Source: Ferruginibacter sp. HRS2-29
Lineage (GTDB): Bacteria > Bacteroidota > Bacteroidia > Chitinophagales > Chitinophagaceae
Direction of reading: 5' to 3'
Length of the DNA stretch: 64,000 nt
Assembly (NCBI RefSeq): GCF_024343615.1
Contig: NZ_RJUB01000136.1
Span: 1 to 64,000, forward strand
Below the pieces are notes generated by a model, which was not told the DNA's origin, ran no database searches, and worked only from the letters and a program-made list of their open reading frames with translations. The position numbers and the translations under genes were made by a program. Shown piece by piece: positions 25,051 through 33,056 of this stretch. Positions within the stretch are counted from its first letter, which is position 1, and every line of letters begins with the position of its first letter.

Positions 25051-26927
25051 AGATAACGCATATAGGATACGACAATTCGCTGGGAGAAGTACACGGAACG
25101 GTAGATACCATCTCTCCGAAAAAAGGCTGGAGAAAAATATTCTCTTTCCTGGGGCCGGCTTACCTGGTAAGTGTGGGATATATGGACCCGGGAAACTGGG
25201 CCACCGATCTTGCGGGTGGAAGTAAATACGGGTATTCACTGATATGGGTATTGCTGATGAGCAACCTCATGGCATTGTTGCTGCAGGGGCTTTCAGCAAG
25301 ATTGGGAATAGTACGTGGCCGCGACCTGGCGCAAGCTAACAGGGAAGCCTACCCGAAATATGTGAATTTTATTTTGTACATCCTCGCCGAAATTGCCATT
25401 GCCGCCTGCGACCTTGCAGAAGTGCTGGGTATGGCCATCGGTATACAATTACTCACCGGCCTGCCCCTGATCTGGGGCGTAAGTATCACGGTGCTGGATA
25501 CTTTTCTTTTACTCTACCTGCAAAAACTGGGCATGCGTAAAATGGAAGCATTCATCATCGCATTGGTGGCCATCATTGCACTTGCCTTTCTTGTGCAGGT
25601 AATACAGGCCGGGCCTGTAGTGAAAGATGTGGTGAAAGGATTTGTTCCGTCGATCCCCGACAAGCAGGCGCTTTTTATTGCCATCGGTATCATTGGCGCC
25701 ACCGTGATGCCCCACAACCTCTACCTGCATTCGGCATTGGTACAATCGAGAAAGATCGACCGTTCCGACTTTGGTATCAGGCAGGCATTGAAGTTCAACA
25801 GGATCGATACCACCATCGCACTTAATATCGCGTTCTTTGTTAATGCCGGGATACTTATCCTGGCAGCATCCGTATTCTTCACCAGCGGCAATTCACACAT
25901 CGCTGAAATAAAAGATGCTCACCAGTTGCTGCCGAAATTCTTAGGCAACACGGCACCAGTCCTCTTTGCAGTGGCCCTCATCGCTGCCGGGCAAAGCAGT
26001 ACGGTCACGGGCACACTGGCAGGGCAGATCATCATGGAAGGTTATCTCAGCCTGCGCATCAATCCCTGGTTGAGAAGGCTCATCACACGCCTCATCGCCA
26101 TCACACCCGCCATCATTGTCATACTTATTTATGGAGAAGATGAAGTGACAGCATTGCTTCTCATGAGCCAGGTGGTGTTAAGCATGCAGCTTGGGTTCGC
26201 CATCATTCCGCTTATTCATTTTGTGAGTGATAAAAAAACGATGGGAAAATTCGTCATCAGGCCCATTACCCAGATTGCCGCATGGCTGATAGCAAGCGTG
26301 CTGGTATTCCTGAATGTAAAAATGCTGGTAGATCAGGCAATGCCTGTATTTTCAACGGATGCAACAGCAAGTAAGATCGCCCTCATAGCAGCCGGACTGT
26401 TCTTTGGAGGACTGTTATTTTATATAATATTCTTTCCTTACATCAATAAAAAACGATTGCAGAAATCCATCGCGATGCACAATGAAAATGTATTGTTACC
26501 TGAACTTTCGATCCCGGTATACAAAAAGATCGCGGTGGCATTGGATTTCAGCGAGAATGATCCGAAGATCTTATCCGCTGCCTTCGGACAAGGATCGGGT
26601 GATACCAATTATTTGCTGCTGCACATCGTAGAGAGTGCTTCCGCAAAATTACATGGCAAGGAAAGTGATGATTATGAGACCAGGAAAGATAAGGAGCGGA
26701 TGGAATTATATGTCAGGCAATTATCCGAAAAAGGGTATCATGTGAGAGGACAGATCGGTTTTCGAAGCCGCGTAAAAGAGATCGTGCGAATAGTCGTGGA
26801 AAATGATGCAGACATGCTGGTGATCGGTGCCCATGGCCACGCCGGGCTGAAAGATCTTTTGTATGGCGAAACGGTAAATGCTGTACGACATGAACTCAAG
26901 GTTCCCGTGCTGGTGGTTACTTTGTAA
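25047..26927 (+). CDS. Nramp family divalent metal transporter with C-terminal UspA domain
   Basis: 626 residues. Residues 25-470 are an Nramp/MntH transporter with 11 or more helices: GYMDPGNWATDLAGG carries the helix-1 DPGN metal ligands, VMPHNLYLHSALVQSRK the helix-6 MPH motif, and AGQSSTVTGTLAGQIIMEG the transport signature. A linker leads to a complete UspA domain from about residue 492 (YKKIAVALDFSEND) to the end, with VIGAHGHAGLKDLLYGETVNAV as its nucleotide-loop region. The fused domain may sense ATP or stress and regulate uptake (inference). The start overlaps the mntR stop by four bases. The 3' end overlaps the convergent DUF922 gene by 11 bases. Confidence 0.92.
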   Translation: MKITHIGYDNSLGEVHGTVDTISPKKGWRKIFSFLGPAYLVSVGYMDPGNWATDLAGGSKYGYSLIWVLLMSNLMALLLQGLSARLGIVRGRDLAQANREAYPKYVNFILYILAEIAIAACDLAEVLGMAIGIQLLTGLPLIWGVSITVLDTFLLLYLQKLGMRKMEAFIIALVAIIALAFLVQVIQAGPVVKDVVKGFVPSIPDKQALFIAIGIIGATVMPHNLYLHSALVQSRKIDRSDFGIRQALKFNRIDTTIALNIAFFVNAGILILAASVFFTSGNSHIAEIKDAHQLLPKFLGNTAPVLFAVALIAAGQSSTVTGTLAGQIIMEGYLSLRINPWLRRLITRLIAITPAIIVILIYGEDEVTALLLMSQVVLSMQLGFAIIPLIHFVSDKKTMGKFVIRPITQIAAWLIASVLVFLNVKMLVDQAMPVFSTDATASKIALIAAGLFFGGLLFYIIFFPYINKKRLQKSIAMHNENVLLPELSIPVYKKIAVALDFSENDPKILSAAFGQGSGDTNYLLLHIVESASAKLHGKESDDYETRKDKERMELYVRQLSEKGYHVRGQIGFRSRVKEIVRIVVENDADMLVIGAHGHAGLKDLLYGETVNAVRHELKVPVLVVTL

Positions 26928-27492
26928 CTTCCGCGAGTTTATCCTGTAATTTAAGGTCCCAGTCTGCCTGGATATCTTTCAGCTGACCGTTCTTTGTTTG
27001 TCCGTCGTAATCATCCTGCATCTTGTTCATGATGTCGCAGCATTCTTTGTACAAACGGGGCAACACGGTGTTGATATTGCCTGTGGTGATCTCCATTCCC
27101 TTCAGGCGATTTACAAAAATACTCGCGGCAATGAAGCTGATGTCGAAGTGATGTTGCTCATGGTTCAGGATGTAAGCAGTCGTTTTACCTGGCTTCACCC
27201 ATGATTTATCCTTGCTGAAATAACAATATACCGAAATGTTGATCTCCCCTTTATTCCCATTGCGTTTCATGGAAGCATTGTAACCGAAGCCCGACATGGT
27301 GATAGCAGCAACAATGCCTGTTGTATTAGGCTCACCTTTAAAATCCGGCCATTGTAATTTTTTCGACGGATTGTAATAAATGACCTGCGATGCCGGCATG
27401 GAAGTTTTTTCCGTCCAGCTAATGTTGGTGGTTATCTGCGCCTGCGCAGCAATTGAAAAAAATAAAATGAAAGAAAGAAAAATATACCTCAT
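26917..27492 (-). CDS. DUF922 exported putative metalloprotease
   Basis: 191 residues with a signal peptide (to AAQAQ). The central NHEQHHFDISFIAA contains an HExxH-type sequence (HEQHH). WPDFKGEP near residue 48 is typical of the DUF922 family, proposed to be zinc proteases of the periplasm. The protease role is a family prediction, not shown. The 3' end overlaps the Nramp gene by 11 bases on the opposite strand, so the last codons of both genes constrain each other. There is no intergenic terminator. Confidence 0.75.
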   Translation of the reverse strand: MRYIFLSFILFFSIAAQAQITTNISWTEKTSMPASQVIYYNPSKKLQWPDFKGEPNTTGIVAAITMSGFGYNASMKRNGNKGEINISVYCYFSKDKSWVKPGKTTAYILNHEQHHFDISFIAASIFVNRLKGMEITTGNINTVLPRLYKECCDIMNKMQDDYDGQTKNGQLKDIQADWDLKLQDKLAEVTK

Positions 27493-27574
27493 AGCGGATC
27501 TCCTGTCGACAAAAGAACGTGGTAATCTCTAAATAAAACATTAAGAATTTAAGTATTACAAATACATTAACAAA

Positions 27575-27625
27575 GTGAATGGTGAATGGTGAATAGTGAA
27601 TAGTGAATAGTGAAACCTTCGAGGT
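27575..27625. repeat. Heptad array GAATGGT/GAATAGT with AAACCTTCGAGGTTT palindrome
   Basis: Six 7-bp units (GTGAATG, GTGAATA types) run into the palindrome AAACCTTCGAGGTTT. The same array and palindrome are found at 15561-15618 after gcvP, so these are copies of one element. A short AATTCGT array (27655-27676) lies between this and the GT9 stop. Confidence 0.85.
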
Positions 27626-27654
27626 TTGATTGTAATGATCCATTCGCAAAAATC

Positions 27655-27676
27655 CGTAATTCGTAATTCGTAATTT
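27655..27676. repeat. Short heptad array AATTCGT at the GT9 stop
   Basis: Three AATTCGT-type units directly abut the minus-strand stop codon at 27677. The unit matches the arrays at 4744 and 63725, which also abut minus-strand stop codons. Confidence 0.8.
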
Positions 27677-28690
27677 CTAACCTTTTACAGTAGCGAGCCT
27701 TTGATACACTTTCGCAACAATGGAATCTATGTCCTGTTTTTCCATACAATTGAAATGCTCCAGCGGGCAGGTTCTTGTACCGTATTTACTACATGGCTGG
27801 CAGGCAAGTTTAAGATAGATATTTTCGTATGGCATCGCATTATGCTGCAGGTAAGCCGAACCGTAATACGGCTCTACATCCAGCGCCGGCGTGGTAGCCC
27901 CCCAGATGGCCAATACCGGTTTTTTGAAGGCGCAGGCGATGTATTGCAAACCTGTATCGTGCGAAACCACCATTTTAGATTGGCGTATGAGGTCGGCAGA
28001 TTCGTTCAGGTTGAACTTACCGCAGGCGTTGTAAATTTTGGTCGTATCCACGGAAGCGATCTGTTCTCCGGCCTCCGCATCTTCTTTTCCTCCCAATAGA
28101 ATAATCGGATGTTCAATCTTCCTGCACAATTCCTGCAATCTGTGCACCGGCATTTTTTTGGTATTATAAGATGCTCCAATCACAAGGGCAATATAACCCA
28201 GCCAGTGAGAAGTTGGGATATCTTCTTTTTTAACTACATCTTTTTCAGGAATGAAATAATCGAGCCCGAGCCCGTCATCCTTCACCCCCAGTGGCTTTAC
28301 AGTATCCAGGCTGCGTTGGGTGATATGCCTTTTGGGCATCACGTTGATATATAATTTGGTGAGCAGAAATTTTTGTAAGGATAATTTATCGATCGTGTAA
28401 GATTTCTTTTTTAAGGCTCGTTTGATCTTTGAACTGCGAAAGTTTTTATGCAGATCAATCACCGCATCGTAGTCTTCCTTTTTAAGTTCTTCGATCAGTT
28501 CTTTCATATTATCCTCGTAATAGAAAAATTGATCGATGTAAGGGCTATGTTCCGTTACAACGCGGAAAGATTTTTTGGTAAGGAAATGTATCTCCGCATC
28601 GGGTACCTGCTTTTTGATACAACGCCATACAGGGCTTGCAAGTACAATGTCACCTATGGAAGAAAAACGTATGATGAGAAATTTAGGCAT
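27677..28690 (-). CDS. Glycosyltransferase family 9 (heptosyltransferase-like)
   Basis: A 337-residue GT9 protein. The N-terminal half begins KFLIIRFSSIGDIVLASPVWRCIK (the family's R-x-SS-x-GD motif). The C-terminal GT-B half has VIGASYNTKKMP and SKMVVSHDTGLQYIACAFKKPVLAIWGATTP, the nucleotide-sugar site with conserved DTG...H-like loop. Members add ADP-heptose or other sugars to lipid A-core or related glycolipids at the inner membrane. The donor is not known here. The tail is Cys-rich (LACQPCSKYGTRTCPLEHFNC). Monocistronic by spacing. Confidence 0.88.
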   Translation of the reverse strand: MPKFLIIRFSSIGDIVLASPVWRCIKKQVPDAEIHFLTKKSFRVVTEHSPYIDQFFYYEDNMKELIEELKKEDYDAVIDLHKNFRSSKIKRALKKKSYTIDKLSLQKFLLTKLYINVMPKRHITQRSLDTVKPLGVKDDGLGLDYFIPEKDVVKKEDIPTSHWLGYIALVIGASYNTKKMPVHRLQELCRKIEHPIILLGGKEDAEAGEQIASVDTTKIYNACGKFNLNESADLIRQSKMVVSHDTGLQYIACAFKKPVLAIWGATTPALDVEPYYGSAYLQHNAMPYENIYLKLACQPCSKYGTRTCPLEHFNCMEKQDIDSIVAKVYQRLATVKG

Positions 28691-28805
28691 TTTTTTTATT
28701 ACAGGAATTTTTAGAATTACACAGCCTGCCCCGCAAAAGGCGGGGGATTACACGAATTATTTTAAAGACAACCTTCAAACCCAATCTTCAAAAATTGAAA
28801 ACCAG

Positions 28806-28862
28806 CAGCAGTCTGTCGTCGTTCGTCTGTCATCAGTGGTCATTTGTCAGTCGTCTTCCTCA
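28806..28862. repeat. Degenerate heptad array GTCTGTC/GTCGTTC at the MFS stop
   Basis: On the minus strand the MFS gene ends GAA TGA G, and 7-bp units follow at once: GAAGACG, ACTGACA, AATGACC, ACTGATG, ACAGACG, AACGACG, ACAGACT. The same unit family (ACGACAG, ACTACGG) appears at 51312-51340 after another gene. Confidence 0.8.
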
Positions 28863-30092
28863 TTCCTCCACATAATTCAAATCCTTATCAAATGTTTCTT
28901 TGATGGTTACCGCCGATAAGATCGCGATGCTCATTACGATGATAGCGGTGATCCAGCCGGCGCTTACATAATCCGTTTGGTGGCTGAGTGCTTTAAACAC
29001 CGGCAGAATGAAGATCGCCAGCATTCCACGAACCATATTGGGGATTGTAGTGGCCGCAGTGGCACGGATATTTGTACCGAACTGTTCCGCACCTACCGTT
29101 ACAAATATCGCCCAGAAACCGGTACCAAAGCCGAGTCCGGCGCATACCAGGTACATCGACATGGCAGATCCGTTATATAAAGCTGTAAAGAACAATACGA
29201 TGAATGCAATGGTGATGCCATAAAATACCAGCAGCGCTTTCTTGCGGCTACGCATCCACTGGCTTACCAATCCGCTGAGAATATCGCCGATGGCGATGGC
29301 GGCATAGGCAAACATGATGGCTTTACCAGGATCAATCTTATCCCTGATACCAAAAGCTGCTCCGAATTCTTTTGAAAAGGTAACCAGCACCCCGATCACA
29401 AACCAGGTGGGCAAACCGATCATGATGCTTTGCAGATATTTTTTGAAAGTCGCCCAGCGGGTAAACAGCTGAAAGAAATTTCCACGGCGGATAGTTGTCT
29501 TTTTTACTTCGTTATACAATCCTGATTCAAAGACTGAAATACGCAGCAACAAAAGTGCAAGCCCGAGCCCGCCGCCGATAAAATAACAATGCTGCCATTT
29601 ATCTACATTTTCTTTTACAAAAAATGCAAACACAGCGCCGGTAAGGCCTACGCCAGCTACCAATGATGTGGCGATGCCGCGTTTTTCTTTCGGGGTCAGT
29701 TCGCTTACCAGGGTTATCCCGGCACCCAGTTCGCCTGCCAGGCCAATGCCTGCAATAAACCTTACGAGCGCATATTGATCTGTCGTTTGTACGAAACCGT
29801 TAGCAATATTTGCCAGTGAATACAAGATGATAGAACCGAACAAAACAGAGAGCCGGCCTTTTTTGTCGCCTATCACGCCCCAGAGGATTCCCCCGATCAA
29901 CAATCCGATCATCTGCCAGGAAATGATCTTCTCCCCTTCGGTAGTGATCATCGCAGGTGAAAGCCCCATAGCTTCAAGGCTTGGTACGCGGATGATGCCA
30001 AACAACAGCAGGTCGTAAATGTCTACAAAATATCCGAGTGCCGCCACCAGCACGGTGATATTGAAAATAGGATGTGATTGCTTTTGGATCAT
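28860..30092 (-). CDS. MFS transporter (metabolite:H+ symporter-like)
   Basis: 410 residues and 12 predicted helices. An acidic first helix (YFVDIYDLLLFGIIRVP) is followed by motif A GDKKGRLSVLFGS and ISGIGLAGELGAG-like helix 4 with VSELTPKEKRGIATSL. This is the layout of sugar/metabolite:H+ symporters such as the benzoate, shikimate or sialate type. The substrate is unknown. Its ATG overlaps the DedA stop by four bases, so the two genes form a translationally coupled unit. Its 3' end carries the heptad array at 28806-28862. Confidence 0.85.
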   Translation of the reverse strand: MIQKQSHPIFNITVLVAALGYFVDIYDLLLFGIIRVPSLEAMGLSPAMITTEGEKIISWQMIGLLIGGILWGVIGDKKGRLSVLFGSIILYSLANIANGFVQTTDQYALVRFIAGIGLAGELGAGITLVSELTPKEKRGIATSLVAGVGLTGAVFAFFVKENVDKWQHCYFIGGGLGLALLLLRISVFESGLYNEVKKTTIRRGNFFQLFTRWATFKKYLQSIMIGLPTWFVIGVLVTFSKEFGAAFGIRDKIDPGKAIMFAYAAIAIGDILSGLVSQWMRSRKKALLVFYGITIAFIVLFFTALYNGSAMSMYLVCAGLGFGTGFWAIFVTVGAEQFGTNIRATAATTIPNMVRGMLAIFILPVFKALSHQTDYVSAGWITAIIVMSIAILSAVTIKETFDKDLNYVEE

Positions 30093-31063
30093 GGTTCCAG
30101 GTCTTTTTGAATTTCAACCAGGGTTTCGGCAGGTTTCTTTTTAGAGAAAAATAATTTTATGATGATGGGTAATGTGGTGACCAGCACGATGCCGATCACG
30201 ATCACTTCCAGGTGTTCGCGAAGATCGAAGTTGAATGAGCGCAGGAACAATTGCTGCAGGTAATGCCCTGCAAACAACATCGTAAATACCCATGCGATGC
30301 ATCCGACAAAATTATAGAAGGTGAATTTTTTCTTATCCATTCCTACGATACCCGCTACGATGGGCGCAAATGTGCGGATGATGGGAAGGAACCTGGCGAT
30401 CACGATAGCGCCGCCCCCGTGTTTTTCGTAAAAATCTTTTGCCTGCAGTAAATATTTTTTCCGGAAGAAGAACGTATCCTTTCTTTCAAAAAGGAACGGG
30501 CCGCTTTTTTTACCAAACCAATACCCCACAAAATTCCCCAGTATACCCGCGGCCGAAATGATGACCCCTAAAATGATGAGGCTTAAGAAACCACCTGTAC
30601 CCTGTATGCCCAACCCCGACTCTACTAACTCGAGACTGTAAATGCCCGTTACGAATAACAAGGAATCCCCGGGAAGGAAGAACCCTGCAAACAAACCTGT
30701 TTCAGCAAATACCACAAACACGATGAACCAGATGCCACCGAAGATGATGTAGAACATCGGCGTAAGCAGATCTGTCCAGGTAAAATTTTTGTGCAGGTAG
30801 ATCGTATTATCCTTATCCGCTTTTGCGAGAGAAAAATACCGGGCATCATAATCTTTTCCTTTCACCGAAAAAGAATCCGATCCTGAGAGATACAGCTTTA
30901 CATTTCCCTTATCGTCTGTTTTAAAGATAGAATCGTGGAAACTGACTTCCGCCGATTTCACTTCTGCTTTGTACTGGTTACGGAATTTGATAGTGACAGT
31001 ATCCTGGCAAAAACCGGTGATGGCGTAAAGCAGGGCTATAGATAATATGCTTAATTTTTTCAT
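30089..31063 (-). CDS. DedA family membrane protein with N-terminal periplasmic domain
   Basis: 324 residues from MKKLSILSIALLYAITGFCQ (a signal peptide or first helix). Residues about 22-95 form a small beta-rich domain (TVTIKFRNQYKAEVKSAEVSFHD, FSVKGKDYDARYFSLAK). A DedA/SNARE-associated core follows with FAETGLFAGFFLPGDSLLFV, GNFVGYWFGKKSG and HGGGAIVIARFLPIIRTFAPIVAG (the conserved FLPIIRT motif). DedA proteins act as undecaprenyl-phosphate or phospholipid flippases or related transporters. Most have no N-terminal domain, so this architecture is unusual. The frame opens at 31123, but METQQADF lacks support and reaches toward the GC-rich repeat; 31063 is preferred. Coupled to the downstream MFS gene. 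Confidence 0.88.
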   Translation of the reverse strand: MKKLSILSIALLYAITGFCQDTVTIKFRNQYKAEVKSAEVSFHDSIFKTDDKGNVKLYLSGSDSFSVKGKDYDARYFSLAKADKDNTIYLHKNFTWTDLLTPMFYIIFGGIWFIVFVVFAETGLFAGFFLPGDSLLFVTGIYSLELVESGLGIQGTGGFLSLIILGVIISAAGILGNFVGYWFGKKSGPFLFERKDTFFFRKKYLLQAKDFYEKHGGGAIVIARFLPIIRTFAPIVAGIVGMDKKKFTFYNFVGCIAWVFTMLFAGHYLQQLFLRSFNFDLREHLEVIVIGIVLVTTLPIIIKLFFSKKKPAETLVEIQKDLEP

Positions 31064-31126
31064 GTCTGTTTTCTCGTTCTTGAACTTTTCTACGTTAATA
31101 AAATCAGCCTGCTGGGTTTCCAATAT

Positions 31127-31340
31127 AACCTCCGGGGTTTTCCACTAACCCCGGAGCGTTTCCCGGCACAAACTCCCGGGGGTGAAAAGAAACCTCCGGG
31201 GTTTTTCGCTAACCCCGGAGCGTTTGATCGGCACAAACTCCCGGGGGTTGAAAGAAACCTCCGGGGTTTTCCACTAACCCCGGAGCGTTTCCCGGTGCAA
31301 ACGCCCGGAGGGTGAAAGAAACCTCCGGGGTTTTTCCAGG
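31127..31340. repeat. Tandem 64-65-bp GC-rich repeat, three full units plus a partial
   Basis: Units start at 31127, 31191, 31256 and 31320 (partial), each beginning AACCTCCGGGG. Each holds CCTCCGGGG, CCCCGGAG and CCCGGGGG/CCCGGAGGG blocks that can pair within or between units. The last unit ends at the stop codon of the symporter gene. An inverted copy is at 1-76. Unit length and the lack of spacer variety argue against a CRISPR. Confidence 0.9.
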
Positions 31341-31341
31341 T

Positions 31342-32916
31342 TTATGCCCCCTCGGTAAGTTCTCCTTCCCATTTGCTCACTACTGCTGTGGCGATGCTGT
31401 TGCCCACAACATTGGTTGCGCTGCGGCCCATATCCAGCAACGGATCGATGCCCAACAACAATGCCAGTCCGGCTTCCGGGATATTGAAAGTAGCCAGCGT
31501 ACCGGCAATCACCACCAGCGAAGCCCTTGGCACACCGGCGATCCCTTTGCTTGTGAGCATCAATATGAGCAACATGCTGATCTGTGTGCCGATGTCCAGA
31601 TGGATACCATAACTCTGCGCAATGAACAGCGATGCGAATGTCATATACATCATACTGCCATCGAGGTTGAAGGAATAACCCAGTGGCAATACAAAACTTA
31701 CGATCTTATTCTTACAACCAAAACGTTCGAGTTCGGTCATCGTTTTCGGAAATGCTGCTTCGCTGCTGGAAGTACTGAAGGCGATCAATGCAGGCTCTTT
31801 TATTCGTTTAATAAGCGTAAGTATACGTTTACCGATGAATAAACCACCGGCCAATATCAGCACCGTCCAAAGAATGGCCAGGCCAAAATAAAATTCGCCG
31901 ATGAAGATGGAATACGTTTTCAATATGCCCAGGCCCTGCTTGGCAATGATGGCCGTCATGGCACCAAACACCGCTACCGGGGCGAAGTTCATTACATAAC
32001 CGGTCACTTTCAGGATGATATGCGCTACCGCATCCAACGCTTTTACCACAGGGTCGGCCACTTTGCCCAATGCCGCCGCGGCTACGCCAAAAAAGATCGC
32101 GAATACCACGATCTGCAGGATCTCATTCTTTGCCATGGCGTCTACAAAACTTGCAGGGAATACATGGTAGAAAAAATCTTTCACCGTAAGGGCGGCTTTA
32201 TCGATACCAAGGTTCACACTGCTTTCCGGCAGCGGAAGATGCATCGCTTTGCCGGGCTCAAAAAAGTTGACGAGGATCATCCCCAGCAGAAGGCTCATCA
32301 AAGAAGCGCTGATGAACCAGAGCAAGGTTTTTCCACCGATCCTGCCCACGGCTTTGATATCGCCCAATTTGGCCACCCCCACTACAAGTGTGGTAAACAC
32401 CAGTGGCGCTACGATCATTTTGATCAGCCTTAAAAATATATCTGCCATCAGGCTGAACCATTCGAGTTTTTTATCGCGGGCTTTCACCACTTCATTTTTT
32501 TGAAGCAGCACCAGTTCTTTTTCTTTTACCAGCGATTTGTACGCTGCATTGCCGGTATCGGTGAGAGAGGCCAGTTGTACATTGAGCTGTTTCAAGGAAT
32601 CGGACCAGCGATTGACTGCCTCCATGGCGGAAGAAGATGTGCTATCGGCGAGTATATTTTTTTCAGCCGCTTTCTTTTGGGCGGCAGCGGCTTCTTTCAA
32701 TTTCGTAAGCTGGCCGGATAATGCTTTTTGAGAAGGTATTTCATAGGGGCTCATTTTCTGGTGCAATCCATTCTGTATGAGTTCCGCATTTGCTATGGCT
32801 GTGTTTTCCTTACCTACATAATTTTTATTCAATATGAACCCCAACCCGATCCCTAATACCAACGCGATGCCTATATATAATGTGAGCCGGCTGCGTTTCG
32901 TTTTCTGATGTTCCAT
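31342..32916 (-). CDS. Dicarboxylate/amino acid:cation symporter (DAACS) with long coiled-coil insertion
   Basis: 524 residues of the GltP/DctA type, Na+ or H+-coupled uptake of glutamate, aspartate or C4-dicarboxylates. The core shows STSSSEAAFPKTM (HP1), SFNLDGSMMYMTFASLF (TM7), SKGIAGVPRASLVV (HP2) and LDMGRSATNVVGNSIATAVV (TM8). Unusually, about 110 residues lie between the first helix (LYIGIALVLGIGLGFIL) and the second (WFSLMADIFLRLIKMIVAP). They are mostly Ala/Lys/Gln-rich with coiled-coil character (SGQLTKLKEAAAAQKKAAEKN). The frame opens at 32946; MEHQKTKRSRLT at 32916 is the natural start. Divergent from the amino acid permease. Substrate uncertain. Confidence 0.9.
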   Translation of the reverse strand: MEHQKTKRSRLTLYIGIALVLGIGLGFILNKNYVGKENTAIANAELIQNGLHQKMSPYEIPSQKALSGQLTKLKEAAAAQKKAAEKNILADSTSSSAMEAVNRWSDSLKQLNVQLASLTDTGNAAYKSLVKEKELVLLQKNEVVKARDKKLEWFSLMADIFLRLIKMIVAPLVFTTLVVGVAKLGDIKAVGRIGGKTLLWFISASLMSLLLGMILVNFFEPGKAMHLPLPESSVNLGIDKAALTVKDFFYHVFPASFVDAMAKNEILQIVVFAIFFGVAAAALGKVADPVVKALDAVAHIILKVTGYVMNFAPVAVFGAMTAIIAKQGLGILKTYSIFIGEFYFGLAILWTVLILAGGLFIGKRILTLIKRIKEPALIAFSTSSSEAAFPKTMTELERFGCKNKIVSFVLPLGYSFNLDGSMMYMTFASLFIAQSYGIHLDIGTQISMLLILMLTSKGIAGVPRASLVVIAGTLATFNIPEAGLALLLGIDPLLDMGRSATNVVGNSIATAVVSKWEGELTEGA

Positions 32917-33056
32917 ATGCAAATGATATATTTTGCAATATAGCATTTAAACCTTGTTGTGTACAACCCGTTATAAAAAATGTACTAATGGTGGTATTTA
33001 TTATATTTTATTGCTTATTTTTCCGTCCTTATTGATCATAAAAATTACCAAACTGT

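Noticed and set aside
31064..31123. Start of the DedA gene at 31123 (METQQADF)
   Set aside because: This would place 20 charged residues before an obvious signal peptide starting at 31063.
31127..31340. Possible CRISPR array (regular repeats)
   Set aside because: Units are contiguous at 64-65 bp with no unique spacers, and they are internally palindromic. No cas genes are in the window. The same applies to the 14-bp array at 37695 and the 93-bp units at 60583.
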